A stretch of DNA of 64,000 nt from RGIG1959 sp045637645 (GTDB lineage Bacteria; Bacillota; Clostridia; Oscillospirales; Acutalibacteraceae). This document shows, in pieces, positions 52,356 to 60,655 of the stretch (positions are counted from its first letter, which is position 1; each line of letters begins with the position of its first letter). Below the pieces are notes generated by a model. That model searched no databases and had not been told where the DNA came from. It saw only the letters and a program-made list of their open reading frames with translations. The stretch lies in assembly GCA_045637645.1 (NCBI GenBank), contig JAZTZV010000028.1:1-64000 (forward strand). The letters run 5' to 3'. The translations under genes and the position numbers were made by a program.

Positions 52356-53498
52356 GTGCAATCCAAGCTTGCTATGGAATCCATCGTATCCCAATTTAAT
52401 CTTCCCGGACGCTATGTAGAACATCAAACCATCCGCTCGGGTTTAATCAACCAGACGTTCCTTGTCACCCTTTCGGATGATGCCAACGTGTATCAATATG
52501 TGTTCCAAAAGATTAATACCAACGTCTTCAAAGAACCGTATCGCGTGATGTATAATATCATTCGCGTCACCGAGCATATTAAAAAGCATATGATTGAAGC
52601 CGACGGCACCTATTCGCGTCGTGTTCTCTCATTTGCGACCTCTAAAGACGGTCTGCCGTATTACGAAAGCCGTAAAGACGGCTTTTGGCGCGCATACGAG
52701 TTTGTAGATAACTCTACAGCATACAACCTTGCGCCCAGTGCGGATCATTTCTTCGAAGCCGGCTATGCGTTCGGTCGATTCCAACTGTATTTAACCGATT
52801 ATGACGCAACAACATTGTTTGAAACGATTCCGAATTTTCACCACACGGTTAAGCGCGTAGACGCCTTGCGCGAAGCGATCGCCAACGACGTAAAAGGGCG
52901 TTTGAAGGATGTCGGTCCCGAAGTGGACTTTCTGCTCGCACGTGCGAACGAAGCACATCTCATCGTGGATGCTCTTGAAAACGGCACGATCCCCTATCGC
53001 GTGACGCATAACGATACCAAGATCAACAACGTGTTGTTTGACAACGAAACCGACAAAGCCATTTGTGTCATCGATCTTGACACGGTTATGCCGGGATCCT
53101 CGCTTTATGATTTCGGCGACGCGATTCGCAGCGGTGCTTGCGCGGCGGCGGAAGACGAACCCAATCTCGACAAAGTGGAAATGGATCTTGAGAAATACCG
53201 TTTGTTCACGAAAGGCTTTATCAAAGGCACTCACGGTCTGTTAACCCAAAAAGAAATCGAAATGATGCCCATCGGTGCCAAAATGATGACCTATGAAGTG
53301 GCGGTGCGATTCTTGACCGACTACCTCAACGGGGATGTATATTTCCACACCGATTATACAGGACAAAATCTGCTCCGTGCCCGCACACAAATCAAATTGG
53401 TTTCGGACATGGAAAAGAAGATGGACGCCATGAAAGCGTTTGCGAAAGAATACGAAGAAATGTATTTGAAACGTTTCGAAGGCGAACCCGCTTTCTGA
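52356..53498 (+). CDS. Phosphotransferase-family kinase, NahK-like (N-acetylhexosamine 1-kinase type)
   Basis: 380-aa APH/choline-kinase-fold small-molecule kinase. The N-lobe has RSGLINQTFLVTLSDDA and YVFQKINTNVFKEPYRVM with the ATP lysine. The catalytic loop is PYRVTHNDTKINNVLFDNE (about residue 215), and the metal Asp is in AICVIDLDTVMPGSSLYDFG. The pattern matches the group often annotated mucin desulfatase or N-acetylhexosamine 1-kinase, which phosphorylates GlcNAc/GalNAc at C1. The substrate is inferred from family only. The start is GTG 52356 with AAAGGGG 8 nt upstream. Monocistronic, with its own promoter and terminator. Confidence 0.82.
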   Translation: MQSKLAMESIVSQFNLPGRYVEHQTIRSGLINQTFLVTLSDDANVYQYVFQKINTNVFKEPYRVMYNIIRVTEHIKKHMIEADGTYSRRVLSFATSKDGLPYYESRKDGFWRAYEFVDNSTAYNLAPSADHFFEAGYAFGRFQLYLTDYDATTLFETIPNFHHTVKRVDALREAIANDVKGRLKDVGPEVDFLLARANEAHLIVDALENGTIPYRVTHNDTKINNVLFDNETDKAICVIDLDTVMPGSSLYDFGDAIRSGACAAAEDEPNLDKVEMDLEKYRLFTKGFIKGTHGLLTQKEIEMMPIGAKMMTYEVAVRFLTDYLNGDVYFHTDYTGQNLLRARTQIKLVSDMEKKMDAMKAFAKEYEEMYLKRFEGEPAF

Positions 53499-53512
53499 TA
53501 AAAACCCTTATA

Positions 53513-53557
53513 AAAATCAAAACCGTACCGCTTTTTTCAAAGCGGTACGGTTTTTTT
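53513..53557. terminator. Bidirectional terminator between convergent kinase and nupQ genes
   Basis: Perfect 15-bp stem AAACCGTACCGCTTT/AAAGCGGTACGGTTT with T-runs on both sides, serving both strands. Confidence 0.92.
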
Positions 53558-53562
53558 GTTGT

Positions 53563-54558
53563 TTAGCGTTCCTCACGGAAGTACGGCAAGCCGAGTCCTT
53601 CGGGAGGTTGATGCTCGCGCTTTTTACGCATGCTTGTGATAATAAGCACGATTACCGTCACAACATACGGAAGCATATAGAACAACTGCTTTGTCGAGCC
53701 CAAACCTTGTACATAGAACGTCAGGTTGCACAGCGCACCGAACAGGAACGAACCGACAATCGCCATGCTCGGTCTCCACAATGCAAATATCACCAACGCA
53801 ATTGCCATCCAGCCGCGATCTCCAAACGCATTGTTCGACCACACACCGTTGGCATACGCCATGACATATTGCAAGCCACCCAAGCCTGCGATTGCACTGC
53901 CAATGCAGGTCGCGACATACTTATAGCGTGTCACATTAATGCCCGCCGCATCGGCTGTACCCGGATTTTCACCGACCGCGCGTAAATTCAAGCCAACGCG
54001 TGTACGGTTCAACACAAATGCCGCTACAAGAGCAACGATGATGGACACATACGTTAAAAAGTCATGGGACAAGAAGATTTGACCGAACCAACCAAGGTCA
54101 TCCGCAAACGGAAGTGCCGAACGGAAATACCCGCTGGTCGAAGTCAAAATGATAGAGGGCATATCACTGCCTGTCAATTTAATCAGCGAACCGCCGAAGA
54201 AATTGCCGATGCCGATACCAAATGTGGTCAACGCAAGACCCGTAACATTTTGATTGGCGCGCAAGGTCACCGTCAGGAAACTGTAAATCAGTCCCATCAA
54301 AACCGAGCCGAGAATCGACGACAACAACGGAATCAAAATCGTCAAAACGGGGTTCATGTTCGCGACGTTGTTACCGCACGCATTTTCATACAAAAAAGCG
54401 CCGATAACACCGCCGATACCACCGACATACATGATACCGGGGATACCTAAGTTCAAATGTCCCGATTTTTCGGTGACGATCTCACCGGTAGAACCAAACA
54501 ACAGCGGGACACCAAGCGGGATCGAACTACTGATAAAAGAAACAATCATGCCGATCAT
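53563..54558 (-). CDS. nupQ: Nucleoside ABC transporter permease NupQ-like
   Basis: 331-aa BPD_transp_2 family membrane protein, second permease of a BmpA/NupOPQ-type nucleoside importer. About eight to ten spans. Typical blocks: SIPLGVPLLFGSTGEIVTEK, GHLNLGIPGIMYVGGIGG, and LRAVGENPGTADAAGINVTR (the coupling region, about residue 195). Its start overlaps the nupP stop by 4 nt (ATGA). Last gene of the purine operon. Confidence 0.9.
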   Translation of the reverse strand: MIGMIVSFISSSIPLGVPLLFGSTGEIVTEKSGHLNLGIPGIMYVGGIGGVIGAFLYENACGNNVANMNPVLTILIPLLSSILGSVLMGLIYSFLTVTLRANQNVTGLALTTFGIGIGNFFGGSLIKLTGSDMPSIILTSTSGYFRSALPFADDLGWFGQIFLSHDFLTYVSIIVALVAAFVLNRTRVGLNLRAVGENPGTADAAGINVTRYKYVATCIGSAIAGLGGLQYVMAYANGVWSNNAFGDRGWMAIALVIFALWRPSMAIVGSFLFGALCNLTFYVQGLGSTKQLFYMLPYVVTVIVLIITSMRKKREHQPPEGLGLPYFREER

Positions 54559-55667
54559 GCTTCTCCCCCTTTCTTGCTACGACGGAATTTCAGTGAATAA
54601 CGAATAAAGAATTCACAGCCGACCAAGAACAAAATCACAATGCCTGTCGCGATGCCGGAAAGCGCATCACTGATAAACGCAGCATTCGCAACTTTGGCAG
54701 TGCCGAGTTCCAAGAAAATCACAAGAGACGACATCAGTGCCATGATGAAAGGATTGAGTTGTCCGAGCCACGCGATCATAATCGCGGTAAAACCTTGACC
54801 GCCGACGGTGTTCTCGTTGATGGAATGGTCAGTACCCGCAACCAGCAGCATACCGGCGATACCGCACAACGCACCGGAAATCAACATGGTACGCATCATG
54901 ACCGCCTTGACGTTGATACCGACATATCGCGCCGTGTTATGACTTTCACCGACGACCGAAATCTCATAGCCGTGCTTACTGTACTTCAAATACACAAACA
55001 TCGCGATCATAATGACGGCAACAATCAAAATGTTCAACAAATATTTTTGATTGGCAATCACGGGCAACGCACCTGTTGAAACAGGATTGATAACCTGCGA
55101 TCCGCCGCTGGAGATGTCGATATAGTACAGCACCAATTGTGTAGCCACATAGTTCATCATCAAGGTAAACAATGTTTCGTTGGTATTATATTGCGCTTTA
55201 AAAACCGCAGGAATCACGCCCCACACGGCACCCGCCGCAATGCTGACAAGAACCACGATCGGCACCAACAAAAACTCGGGAACTTTTCCGCCGAGTTTCA
55301 TCATACATACCATGGCCGCCAAGCCACCGACAAGCGCCTGTCCTTCCGCGCCGCAGTTCCAAAATCGCATTTTAAATGCAGGAGCAATCGCCAACGACAA
55401 ACACAGCAAAATAGCAGTCTTTTGCAAAAACGGCCACAGCATGGTGGTGTTTCCTTGCAACAGCTTGCCGAACGCACCGCGGAACATGGTGTTATAAATC
55501 TCAAAAAAACCTTCGCCGGTCAACGCCGCCGATAAAACGCCGATCATGATCATACCGACCACGATAGCCGCAATACGGATCAACCACGCTTGCCACCACG
55601 TCATATCATCCCGCTTGGCAATCATGACGAGCGGTTCGTGATTCTTTTTGATTGTTTTCTTTGTCAC
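54555..55667 (-). CDS. nupP: Nucleoside ABC transporter permease NupP-like
   Basis: 370-aa BPD_transp_2 family membrane protein, partner of NupQ. A polar N-terminal 22 residues, then multiple spans (ILCLSLAIAPAFKMRFWNCG; GAEGQALVGGLAAMVCMMKL). The coupling motif is EISVVGESHNTARYVGINVK (about residue 240). The start is GTG 55667, overlapping the nupO stop (GTGA), with AAAGGAG 9 nt upstream. Confidence 0.9.
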   Translation of the reverse strand: MTKKTIKKNHEPLVMIAKRDDMTWWQAWLIRIAAIVVGMIMIGVLSAALTGEGFFEIYNTMFRGAFGKLLQGNTTMLWPFLQKTAILLCLSLAIAPAFKMRFWNCGAEGQALVGGLAAMVCMMKLGGKVPEFLLVPIVVLVSIAAGAVWGVIPAVFKAQYNTNETLFTLMMNYVATQLVLYYIDISSGGSQVINPVSTGALPVIANQKYLLNILIVAVIMIAMFVYLKYSKHGYEISVVGESHNTARYVGINVKAVMMRTMLISGALCGIAGMLLVAGTDHSINENTVGGQGFTAIMIAWLGQLNPFIMALMSSLVIFLELGTAKVANAAFISDALSGIATGIVILFLVGCEFFIRYSLKFRRSKKGGEA

Positions 55668-57322
55668 TCGGCTTCACTCCTTTCCGGAGATGTCGGACTT
55701 TTGCTTTGCTCGATCCCCTCTGTCTGCGCATGGGTCATGAATTCCGACTGCACCGTCAACGAATCGGATGTCTCCATGGTCGACACTTGTTGTTTTCGAT
55801 CGGAACGATTCGCACTGGTCATCAAAATACCGATTTCCTCTTTTGTGGCAGAGCGCGCATCAACCGTTCCGGTGATGCGACCCGCACCAATGACCAAAAT
55901 GCGATCGCAAAGTTCTAACAGCACATCCAGATCTTCACCTACAAAGATCACCGCAACACCTTTTTGTTTTTGTTCATTGAGAAGATTGTAAATTGTGTAA
56001 GACGAGTTGATATCCAATCCACGAACAGGATACGCCGCCATCAAGACTGTCGGTGCCGCCGCGATTTCACGACCCACCAACACCTTTTGAACGTTGCCGC
56101 CCGAAAGACGGCGGACAGGTGTCGACAAATCGGGAGTCGCAACCGCCAAGCGCTCCACAATATCTTCTGCCAAAAGCTTCGGAGCGGAACGCTCCAAAAA
56201 CGCCGATTTACCTTTGCGGTAACTACGCAACATCATATTGTCCACAATATCCATGTTTCCGACAAGGCCCATACCGAGGCGATCCTCGGGAACAAACGAC
56301 AAGCGCACGCCGAGTTCGCGAATTTGAAGCGGCGTTTTATCACGCAGACTGTCGGACTTGCCCGTTTTGGGATTGTTGTACAAAATCGCGCCGTCGTCGA
56401 GTTTTTGCAATCCGGCGATCGATTCGAGCAATTCACGCTGACCGCTGCCTGCGATACCCGCGATACCGAGAATCTCACCCGAATACGCTGTGAATGTCAC
56501 ATCGTCCAGCACCTTCACACCCTCGCGGTTAGAGCAATTGATGTGATGCACTTCGAGACGCGGTTGCGGATCCACCGGATCGCTTCGTTCGATATTCAAA
56601 CTGATTTTCTGCCCAACCATCATCTCCGTTAAAGCACTTTCGGTGGTTTCGGCCGTATTCACGGTATTGACATATTCACCTTTGCGAAGCACCGCCACGC
56701 GGTCGGACAGCGACAACACCTCGTGCATTTTGTGTGTGATAATGATAATGGCCTTTCCGTCATCACGCATGCGTCGGAGAATCGCGAACAATTTTTGTGT
56801 TTCCTGCGGTGTTAAAACCGCCGTCGGTTCATCCAAAATCAAAATATCCGCGCCGCGATACAACACCTTCACAATTTCAACCGTTTGTTTTTCGGACACA
56901 GACATCGTATAGATTTTTTTCTTCAAATCAAGCCCGAAACCGTATTGTTCGCATATGGCTTGCACTCGCTTTTCCGCCGCTTTGAGATCATAGCGTTCCT
57001 TTTCGTTCAAACCGAGAACAATATTTTCGGTGGCGGTAAACACATCCACCAGCTTAAAATGCTGATGGATCATGCCGATTTTATAATCAAAAGCATCACG
57101 AGGTGAAGCGATGACCACTTCTTTTCCGTCGATGAAAATCTGTCCTTCGTCGGGGTGGTAAATACCCGATATCATATTCATCAACGTGGTTTTACCGCTG
57201 CCGTTTTCACCCAAAATCGACAGAATTTCGCCTTTGTTAACGGTCAGATTCACATTTTTATTTGCAACAACCGCGCCAAATCTCTTGGTGATGTTTTTCA
57301 GTTCCAATGCTACTGTATTCAA
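55664..57322 (-). CDS. nupO: Nucleoside/simple-sugar ABC transporter ATP-binding protein NupO-like
   Basis: 552-aa double-domain ATPase energising the nucleoside importer. First domain: Walker A LGENGSGKTTLMNMISG, signature MSVSEKQTVEIVKVL, Walker B LILDEPTAVLTPQET. Second domain: GIAGSGQRELLESIAGL in place of a true Walker A, signature LSGGNVQKVLVGREI, and MAAYPVRGLDINSS at Walker B; this asymmetry is normal in the sugar/nucleoside class. The tail after about residue 500 is polar. The start is TTG 57322, 9 nt after AAGGAGGG; no nearby ATG is in frame. Confidence 0.92.
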   Translation of the reverse strand: MNTVALELKNITKRFGAVVANKNVNLTVNKGEILSILGENGSGKTTLMNMISGIYHPDEGQIFIDGKEVVIASPRDAFDYKIGMIHQHFKLVDVFTATENIVLGLNEKERYDLKAAEKRVQAICEQYGFGLDLKKKIYTMSVSEKQTVEIVKVLYRGADILILDEPTAVLTPQETQKLFAILRRMRDDGKAIIIITHKMHEVLSLSDRVAVLRKGEYVNTVNTAETTESALTEMMVGQKISLNIERSDPVDPQPRLEVHHINCSNREGVKVLDDVTFTAYSGEILGIAGIAGSGQRELLESIAGLQKLDDGAILYNNPKTGKSDSLRDKTPLQIRELGVRLSFVPEDRLGMGLVGNMDIVDNMMLRSYRKGKSAFLERSAPKLLAEDIVERLAVATPDLSTPVRRLSGGNVQKVLVGREIAAAPTVLMAAYPVRGLDINSSYTIYNLLNEQKQKGVAVIFVGEDLDVLLELCDRILVIGAGRITGTVDARSATKEEIGILMTSANRSDRKQQVSTMETSDSLTVQSEFMTHAQTEGIEQSKSPTSPERSEAE

Positions 57323-57350
57323 CGTACCATTCCCTCCTTCAAATGTTTCT

Positions 57351-57404
57351 GCTATGCTCAAAACACTTTACATTACGCTCGTTTAAAGTGGCTTTGAGCA
57401 TAGC
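57351..57404 (-). repeat. Long hairpin just upstream of the nupO ribosome site
   Basis: GCTATGCTCAAA (57351-57362) pairs with TTTGAGCATAGC (57393-57404), and inside it CACTTTA (57364-57370) pairs with TAAAGTG (57384-57390), 19 bp in total. It lies between a terminator-like hairpin and the nupO start, so it may control mRNA decay or nupO translation. Confidence 0.6.
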
Positions 57405-57454
57405 AAAAGCACAAAAACACGCAGAAGGCGGGGCACTTATGCCCCGCCTTGCAT
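57405..57454 (-). terminator. Terminator-like attenuator between bmpA and nupO
   Basis: Stem AAGGCGGGGCA/TGCCCCGCCTT (about 57425-57450), followed on the minus strand by GTGTTTTTGTGCTTTT. The imperfect U-tract inside an operon suggests partial termination, giving more binding protein than transporter. Confidence 0.7.
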
Positions 57455-57470
57455 GCGGTTTGTAATGAAA

Positions 57471-58661
57471 TTAGCCGTAGTTTTCGTCGAGCAACGTGAT
57501 ACCGTCGATGCGAAGATCGAAGTACGGAGCCGAACGATATTCAGACTCATGGAAGTAACCGTCAGCGATCGCCTCGGTATCGGGAGTATAATCCGGGTCC
57601 GTATCCACATCCGCCATGTAGCTGGTCACTGCTTGACCGCCCACAGTAAAGGTGTCAGTCGCGAACACTTTGATGGAGCCGTCTTTCAAGCCGGCTTCCA
57701 CTTCGGCAAGCTTTTCAGCAGTGCCGGGAGCCACAACCGTGCCAAGATCGGTCAACACAACCGCGCCGTTATCGAGCGTGCCCGCCCAGTCGGTATCAAT
57801 GGCTTTGCCTTCCTTCACGCAGGTGATCATGTACTCGAAGTACGGCACCCAGTTGATGCGCGAAGACACAAGGAACGTGTTGGGGCAAGCCGCCGCAGTG
57901 GAACCGTTGTAAGAAACGTTGGGAACACCCGCGTTCTCGCAAGCCGTCGGAGCGCCCATCGAGTCGGCGTGTTGGCTGATCAGCACACAACCGCCGTCGA
58001 TCAAGGCTTGAGCCGCTTGTTTCTCAAGTTGCTCATCGTACCAGCTGCCGGTGAACTTAACATCCATCGTGACAGACGGGCAAACCGATTTCGCGCCGAG
58101 ATAGAACGAGGTATAACCGGACATCACTTCCGCGAAGGTGAACGCGCCGACATAACCCATTTTCGCTTTGTCAGCAGTGATTTTGCCGGACTCGATCATC
58201 TCGTTGAGTTTCATACCGGCAACCACGCCCGCCATATAGCGACCTTGGTAGATGGACGCAAACGCGTTGTGGAAGTTGGCAAGCTCGCTGGTGTGAGCTT
58301 GAGTGCCGGTCGCATGGCAGAATTGCACATCCGGATACTCTTTCGCCGCTTGCATCAAGAAAGACTCATGACCGAAGCTGTCCGCGAAGATGATATCGCA
58401 GTCATCAACCTCGATGAGCTCTTTCGCCGCTTCATACGCTGCAGTAGACTCGGGGATTTGGGTTTTTTGAACCATTTCAACGCCCATATTCTCGCAAGCC
58501 GCAATAGCCGCGTCGATGAAGTTCTTGTCGTAGGTGGAGTTCTCATCGTGCAGGAAAATGAAGCCAACCTTCAAATCCGAAGACTCGCCTTCACCACCAC
58601 CGCAAGCTGTCAACGAGAACAGCATCACAGCCGCCAAGAGAAGTGCCAAAACTTTTTTCAT
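57471..58661 (-). CDS. bmpA: BMP-family purine nucleoside-binding lipoprotein
   Basis: 396-aa lipoprotein, substrate-binding part of the nucleoside importer (NupN/PnrA/BmpA family). Signal peptide with lipobox LTAC (about residues 17-20). The mature fold has KVGFIFLHDENSTYDKNFID, ADSFGHESFLMQAAKEYPDV, GRYMAGVVAGMKLNEMIESG and a late SYNGSTAAACPN. BMP proteins bind purine nucleosides, which fits the neighbouring xpt. AGGAGG lies 8 nt before ATG 58661. It starts 78 nt after xpt without a terminator between. Confidence 0.93.
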   Translation of the reverse strand: MKKVLALLLAAVMLFSLTACGGGEGESSDLKVGFIFLHDENSTYDKNFIDAAIAACENMGVEMVQKTQIPESTAAYEAAKELIEVDDCDIIFADSFGHESFLMQAAKEYPDVQFCHATGTQAHTSELANFHNAFASIYQGRYMAGVVAGMKLNEMIESGKITADKAKMGYVGAFTFAEVMSGYTSFYLGAKSVCPSVTMDVKFTGSWYDEQLEKQAAQALIDGGCVLISQHADSMGAPTACENAGVPNVSYNGSTAAACPNTFLVSSRINWVPYFEYMITCVKEGKAIDTDWAGTLDNGAVVLTDLGTVVAPGTAEKLAEVEAGLKDGSIKVFATDTFTVGGQAVTSYMADVDTDPDYTPDTEAIADGYFHESEYRSAPYFDLRIDGITLLDENYG

Positions 58662-58739
58662 GTTTGTTTCCTCCTATTTCCTTTTGTTTATTATGTTTAG
58701 ATTGAGCAGAAATCTTCTGTTCATTCATAAACGAATCGG

Positions 58740-59309
58740 TTATCGAAACGTAATTGTTCCGTTTTCCATCGACTCCACAATGGCGAGAGATTCAACGCGC
58801 ATACCGCTTTCGCGCAGTTGTTTTCCGCCGTCTTGGAAACCTTTTTCGATCGCGATGCCGGCGCCGCAAAGGGTCGCACCCGCTTGTTCCACAATCGCCG
58901 CCAAACCGCGAAGCGCTTCACCGTTTGCAAGGAAATCGTCGATCAACAGCACACGATCATCCGCTGACAAATATTTTTTCGAGACACGCACGGTAAATTC
59001 CTTATTGTGCGTAAACGAATGCACAGCCGCACCGTACACATCCGCATCCAGATTGGAGGTTTGCGATTTTTTGGCAAACACAACGGGAACGCCGAAATGT
59101 CTCGCCGCCAAGCAGGCAATGCCGATGCCGGAGGCTTCGACTGTCAAGATCTTGGTTACGCGACAATCTTCAAAGCGTCGAAAGAACTCTTTACCCATTT
59201 CATCGAACAGCACAACGTCCATTTGATGATTCAAAAAGCTGTCCACTTTGAGAACATTGCCTTCGCGCACAACACCATCACGCAGAATCCGATCTTTCAG
59301 CAGTTGCAC
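58740..59309 (-). CDS. xpt: Xanthine phosphoribosyltransferase
   Basis: Salvages xanthine with PRPP to XMP. 189 aa (B. subtilis Xpt 194). The start MQLLKDRILRDGVV followed by LKVDSFLNHQMDVVLFDEMG is Xpt-specific. PRPP-binding loop VLLIDDFLANGEALRGLAAI (about residue 125). The start is GTG 59309, 8 nt after AAGGGG; a frame-open ATG at 59360 lies at the -10 box and is excluded. First gene of the purine operon xpt-bmpA-nupO-nupP-nupQ. The leader is only about 35 nt, so the guanine riboswitch that controls xpt in B. subtilis is absent. Confidence 0.95.
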   Translation of the reverse strand: MQLLKDRILRDGVVREGNVLKVDSFLNHQMDVVLFDEMGKEFFRRFEDCRVTKILTVEASGIGIACLAARHFGVPVVFAKKSQTSNLDADVYGAAVHSFTHNKEFTVRVSKKYLSADDRVLLIDDFLANGEALRGLAAIVEQAGATLCGAGIAIEKGFQDGGKQLRESGMRVESLAIVESMENGTITFR

Positions 59310-59331
59310 GATTCCATCCCCTTGTGTCGAA

Positions 59332-59350
59332 ATTTCAAAAACTTTGAAAT
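59332..59350. promoter_or_regulatory. 19-bp palindrome at the xpt start site, operator candidate
   Basis: ATTTCAAA-AAC-TTTGAAAT, perfect 8-bp arms. It directly follows the -10 and covers the predicted start of transcription, where a repressor would block the purine operon. Confidence 0.55.
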
Positions 59351-59351
59351 A

Positions 59352-59380
59352 AGTATACACGTATTGTTGAAAAAAGTCAA
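59352..59380 (-). promoter_or_regulatory. Sigma-A promoter of the xpt-nup purine operon
   Basis: -35 TTGACT (59375-59380), 17-nt spacer, -10 TATACT (59352-59357), minus strand. Confidence 0.8.
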
Positions 59381-59391
59381 GGTGCGCAAAC

Positions 59392-59418
59392 AGAAAAACG
59401 CCCCGCGAACGAGGCGTT
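59392..59418 (-). terminator. Intrinsic terminator after the exonuclease gene
   Basis: 8-bp stem ACGCCTCG/CGGGGCGT with a TTCG loop and a T-run on the minus strand. Confidence 0.85.
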
Positions 59419-59423
59419 TTTTC

Positions 59424-60296
59424 TTATTCTTGCACTGCCTCTTGCTTTTCGGCAGGAGGCAATTTTTCTTTGATGCGACGTTTGACGACCATGCCGTCGA
59501 ACGTTTGCTTATATTGCACACGAGCAGTGTACGTTTTTTTACAGCTTCGGCACACAAATTCGGAGATCAGTTGCTTGCCGCGCACACCCCATTTGCTCTT
59601 GCGGTGCAAATTTTTGCCGCAATGCTCACACGAAAAACAGAGATCACTACGCTTGATCAGCGGCGAATCCACATCGACGATGTACGTCGGTTTGAACAGC
59701 ATACGCGCATAAAACTCGTCATCCGCTTTTCGGACGAAGGGTTCAAACGACTGTTTTTCAAACAAATGCACAAACACCTTTGCCGTTAAGCACGCGTCGT
59801 CCAGCGCACGGTGTAGCGCGCTATCATCGGCGCTGATGCCCAGTTGCTCGCACGCACGCGACAGTCCCATTTGCTGAGACGTATCCGCTCCCATGCGTTG
59901 TTGACAGTACGGTTGAATGTCCGCATAATACGCCATAAACGGAATGTGGGAGCTTTTACGGAAGAATCGGAAATTCTCCATCAACACCAACACATCGGTG
60001 TTACTCCATGTCAACAGCACGGCTTCTTCCCCCGCCCATGCGGTAAAATCCGCCATAACACTGTCAAATGTACCGCCGTGTTCTTCCAGTTCTTCCTGTG
60101 TAATGTGCGTCAGCTCTTTCACAAGAGACGACAGCTTTGCACTGACGACCGGATTGATCGTTTTATGAAACGTGCCGACCTGTTGCATATTCTCGTCAAA
60201 CGCCACCGCGCCGACTTCAATGATCTCATTGAAGTAGCCGTGCGCTTTTTTGGAGTATGCACCGTTCCATTCCAAATCGGTAACAATATATCTCAT
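59424..60296 (-). CDS. DnaQ-like (DEDDh) 3'-5' exonuclease with zinc-ribbon tail
   Basis: 290 aa. The exonuclease fold covers residues 1-180: Exo I YIVTDLEWNG (Asp7, Glu9), Exo II around LLTWSNTDVLVLMENF, and Exo III ALHRALDDACLTAKVF with the HxxxxD pair. This resembles KapD/ERI-1-like RNA or DNA exonucleases. The C-terminal part carries CEHCGK and CRSCKK, a four-Cys zinc ribbon about 25 residues apart, then a basic tail, which may guide nucleic-acid binding. It begins 6 nt after the HIT gene with only a weak ribosome site, so coupling is likely. Confidence 0.85.
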   Translation of the reverse strand: MRYIVTDLEWNGAYSKKAHGYFNEIIEVGAVAFDENMQQVGTFHKTINPVVSAKLSSLVKELTHITQEELEEHGGTFDSVMADFTAWAGEEAVLLTWSNTDVLVLMENFRFFRKSSHIPFMAYYADIQPYCQQRMGADTSQQMGLSRACEQLGISADDSALHRALDDACLTAKVFVHLFEKQSFEPFVRKADDEFYARMLFKPTYIVDVDSPLIKRSDLCFSCEHCGKNLHRKSKWGVRGKQLISEFVCRSCKKTYTARVQYKQTFDGMVVKRRIKEKLPPAEKQEAVQE

Positions 60297-60302
60297 TGAT
60301 GA

Positions 60303-60635
60303 TCAGCCCATTTCTCCAAGCGCACGTCCGCCGAGAATGTGGAAATGCAGATGTCCCACCGTTTGTCCCGCTTCGACGCCGTTGTTGGTCACCACGCGAA
60401 AATCCGACACACCGAGTTTGGCGGCAATCGCAGGGATCACCTCAAAAATGTGTCCGACCACCGCGGCGTTTTCGGGAGTCACCGCTCCCGCGCCGCTGAT
60501 GTGAATCTTCGGAATTACAAGAACATGGACCGGAGCTTTGGGGTCGATATCATGGAAGGCAAGAACGGTGTCATCTTCATAAACCGTATTGTTGGGAATA
60601 TCGCCGTTGACGATTTTGCAAAACAAGCAATCCAT
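60303..60635 (-). CDS. HIT-family nucleotide hydrolase (HinT-like)
   Basis: 110-aa histidine-triad protein, probably a purine nucleoside phosphoramidase of the HinT group. The start MDCLFCKIVNGDIPNNTVYE is typical; the active-site triad is GHLHFHILGG near the C-terminus (about residue 98). GGGAGG precedes ATG 60635. HinT enzymes hydrolyse aminoacyl-adenylates released by synthetases, so the position 20 nt after alaS is sensible, though the link is inference. Confidence 0.92.
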   Translation of the reverse strand: MDCLFCKIVNGDIPNNTVYEDDTVLAFHDIDPKAPVHVLVIPKIHISGAGAVTPENAAVVGHIFEVIPAIAAKLGVSDFRVVTNNGVEAGQTVGHLHFHILGGRALGEMG

Positions 60636-60655
60636 TGAACATACGCCTCCCTTTA

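Noticed and set aside
59310..59360. Guanine riboswitch before xpt
   Set aside because: The transcript leader is only about 35 nt and none of the conserved purine-riboswitch loops are present.
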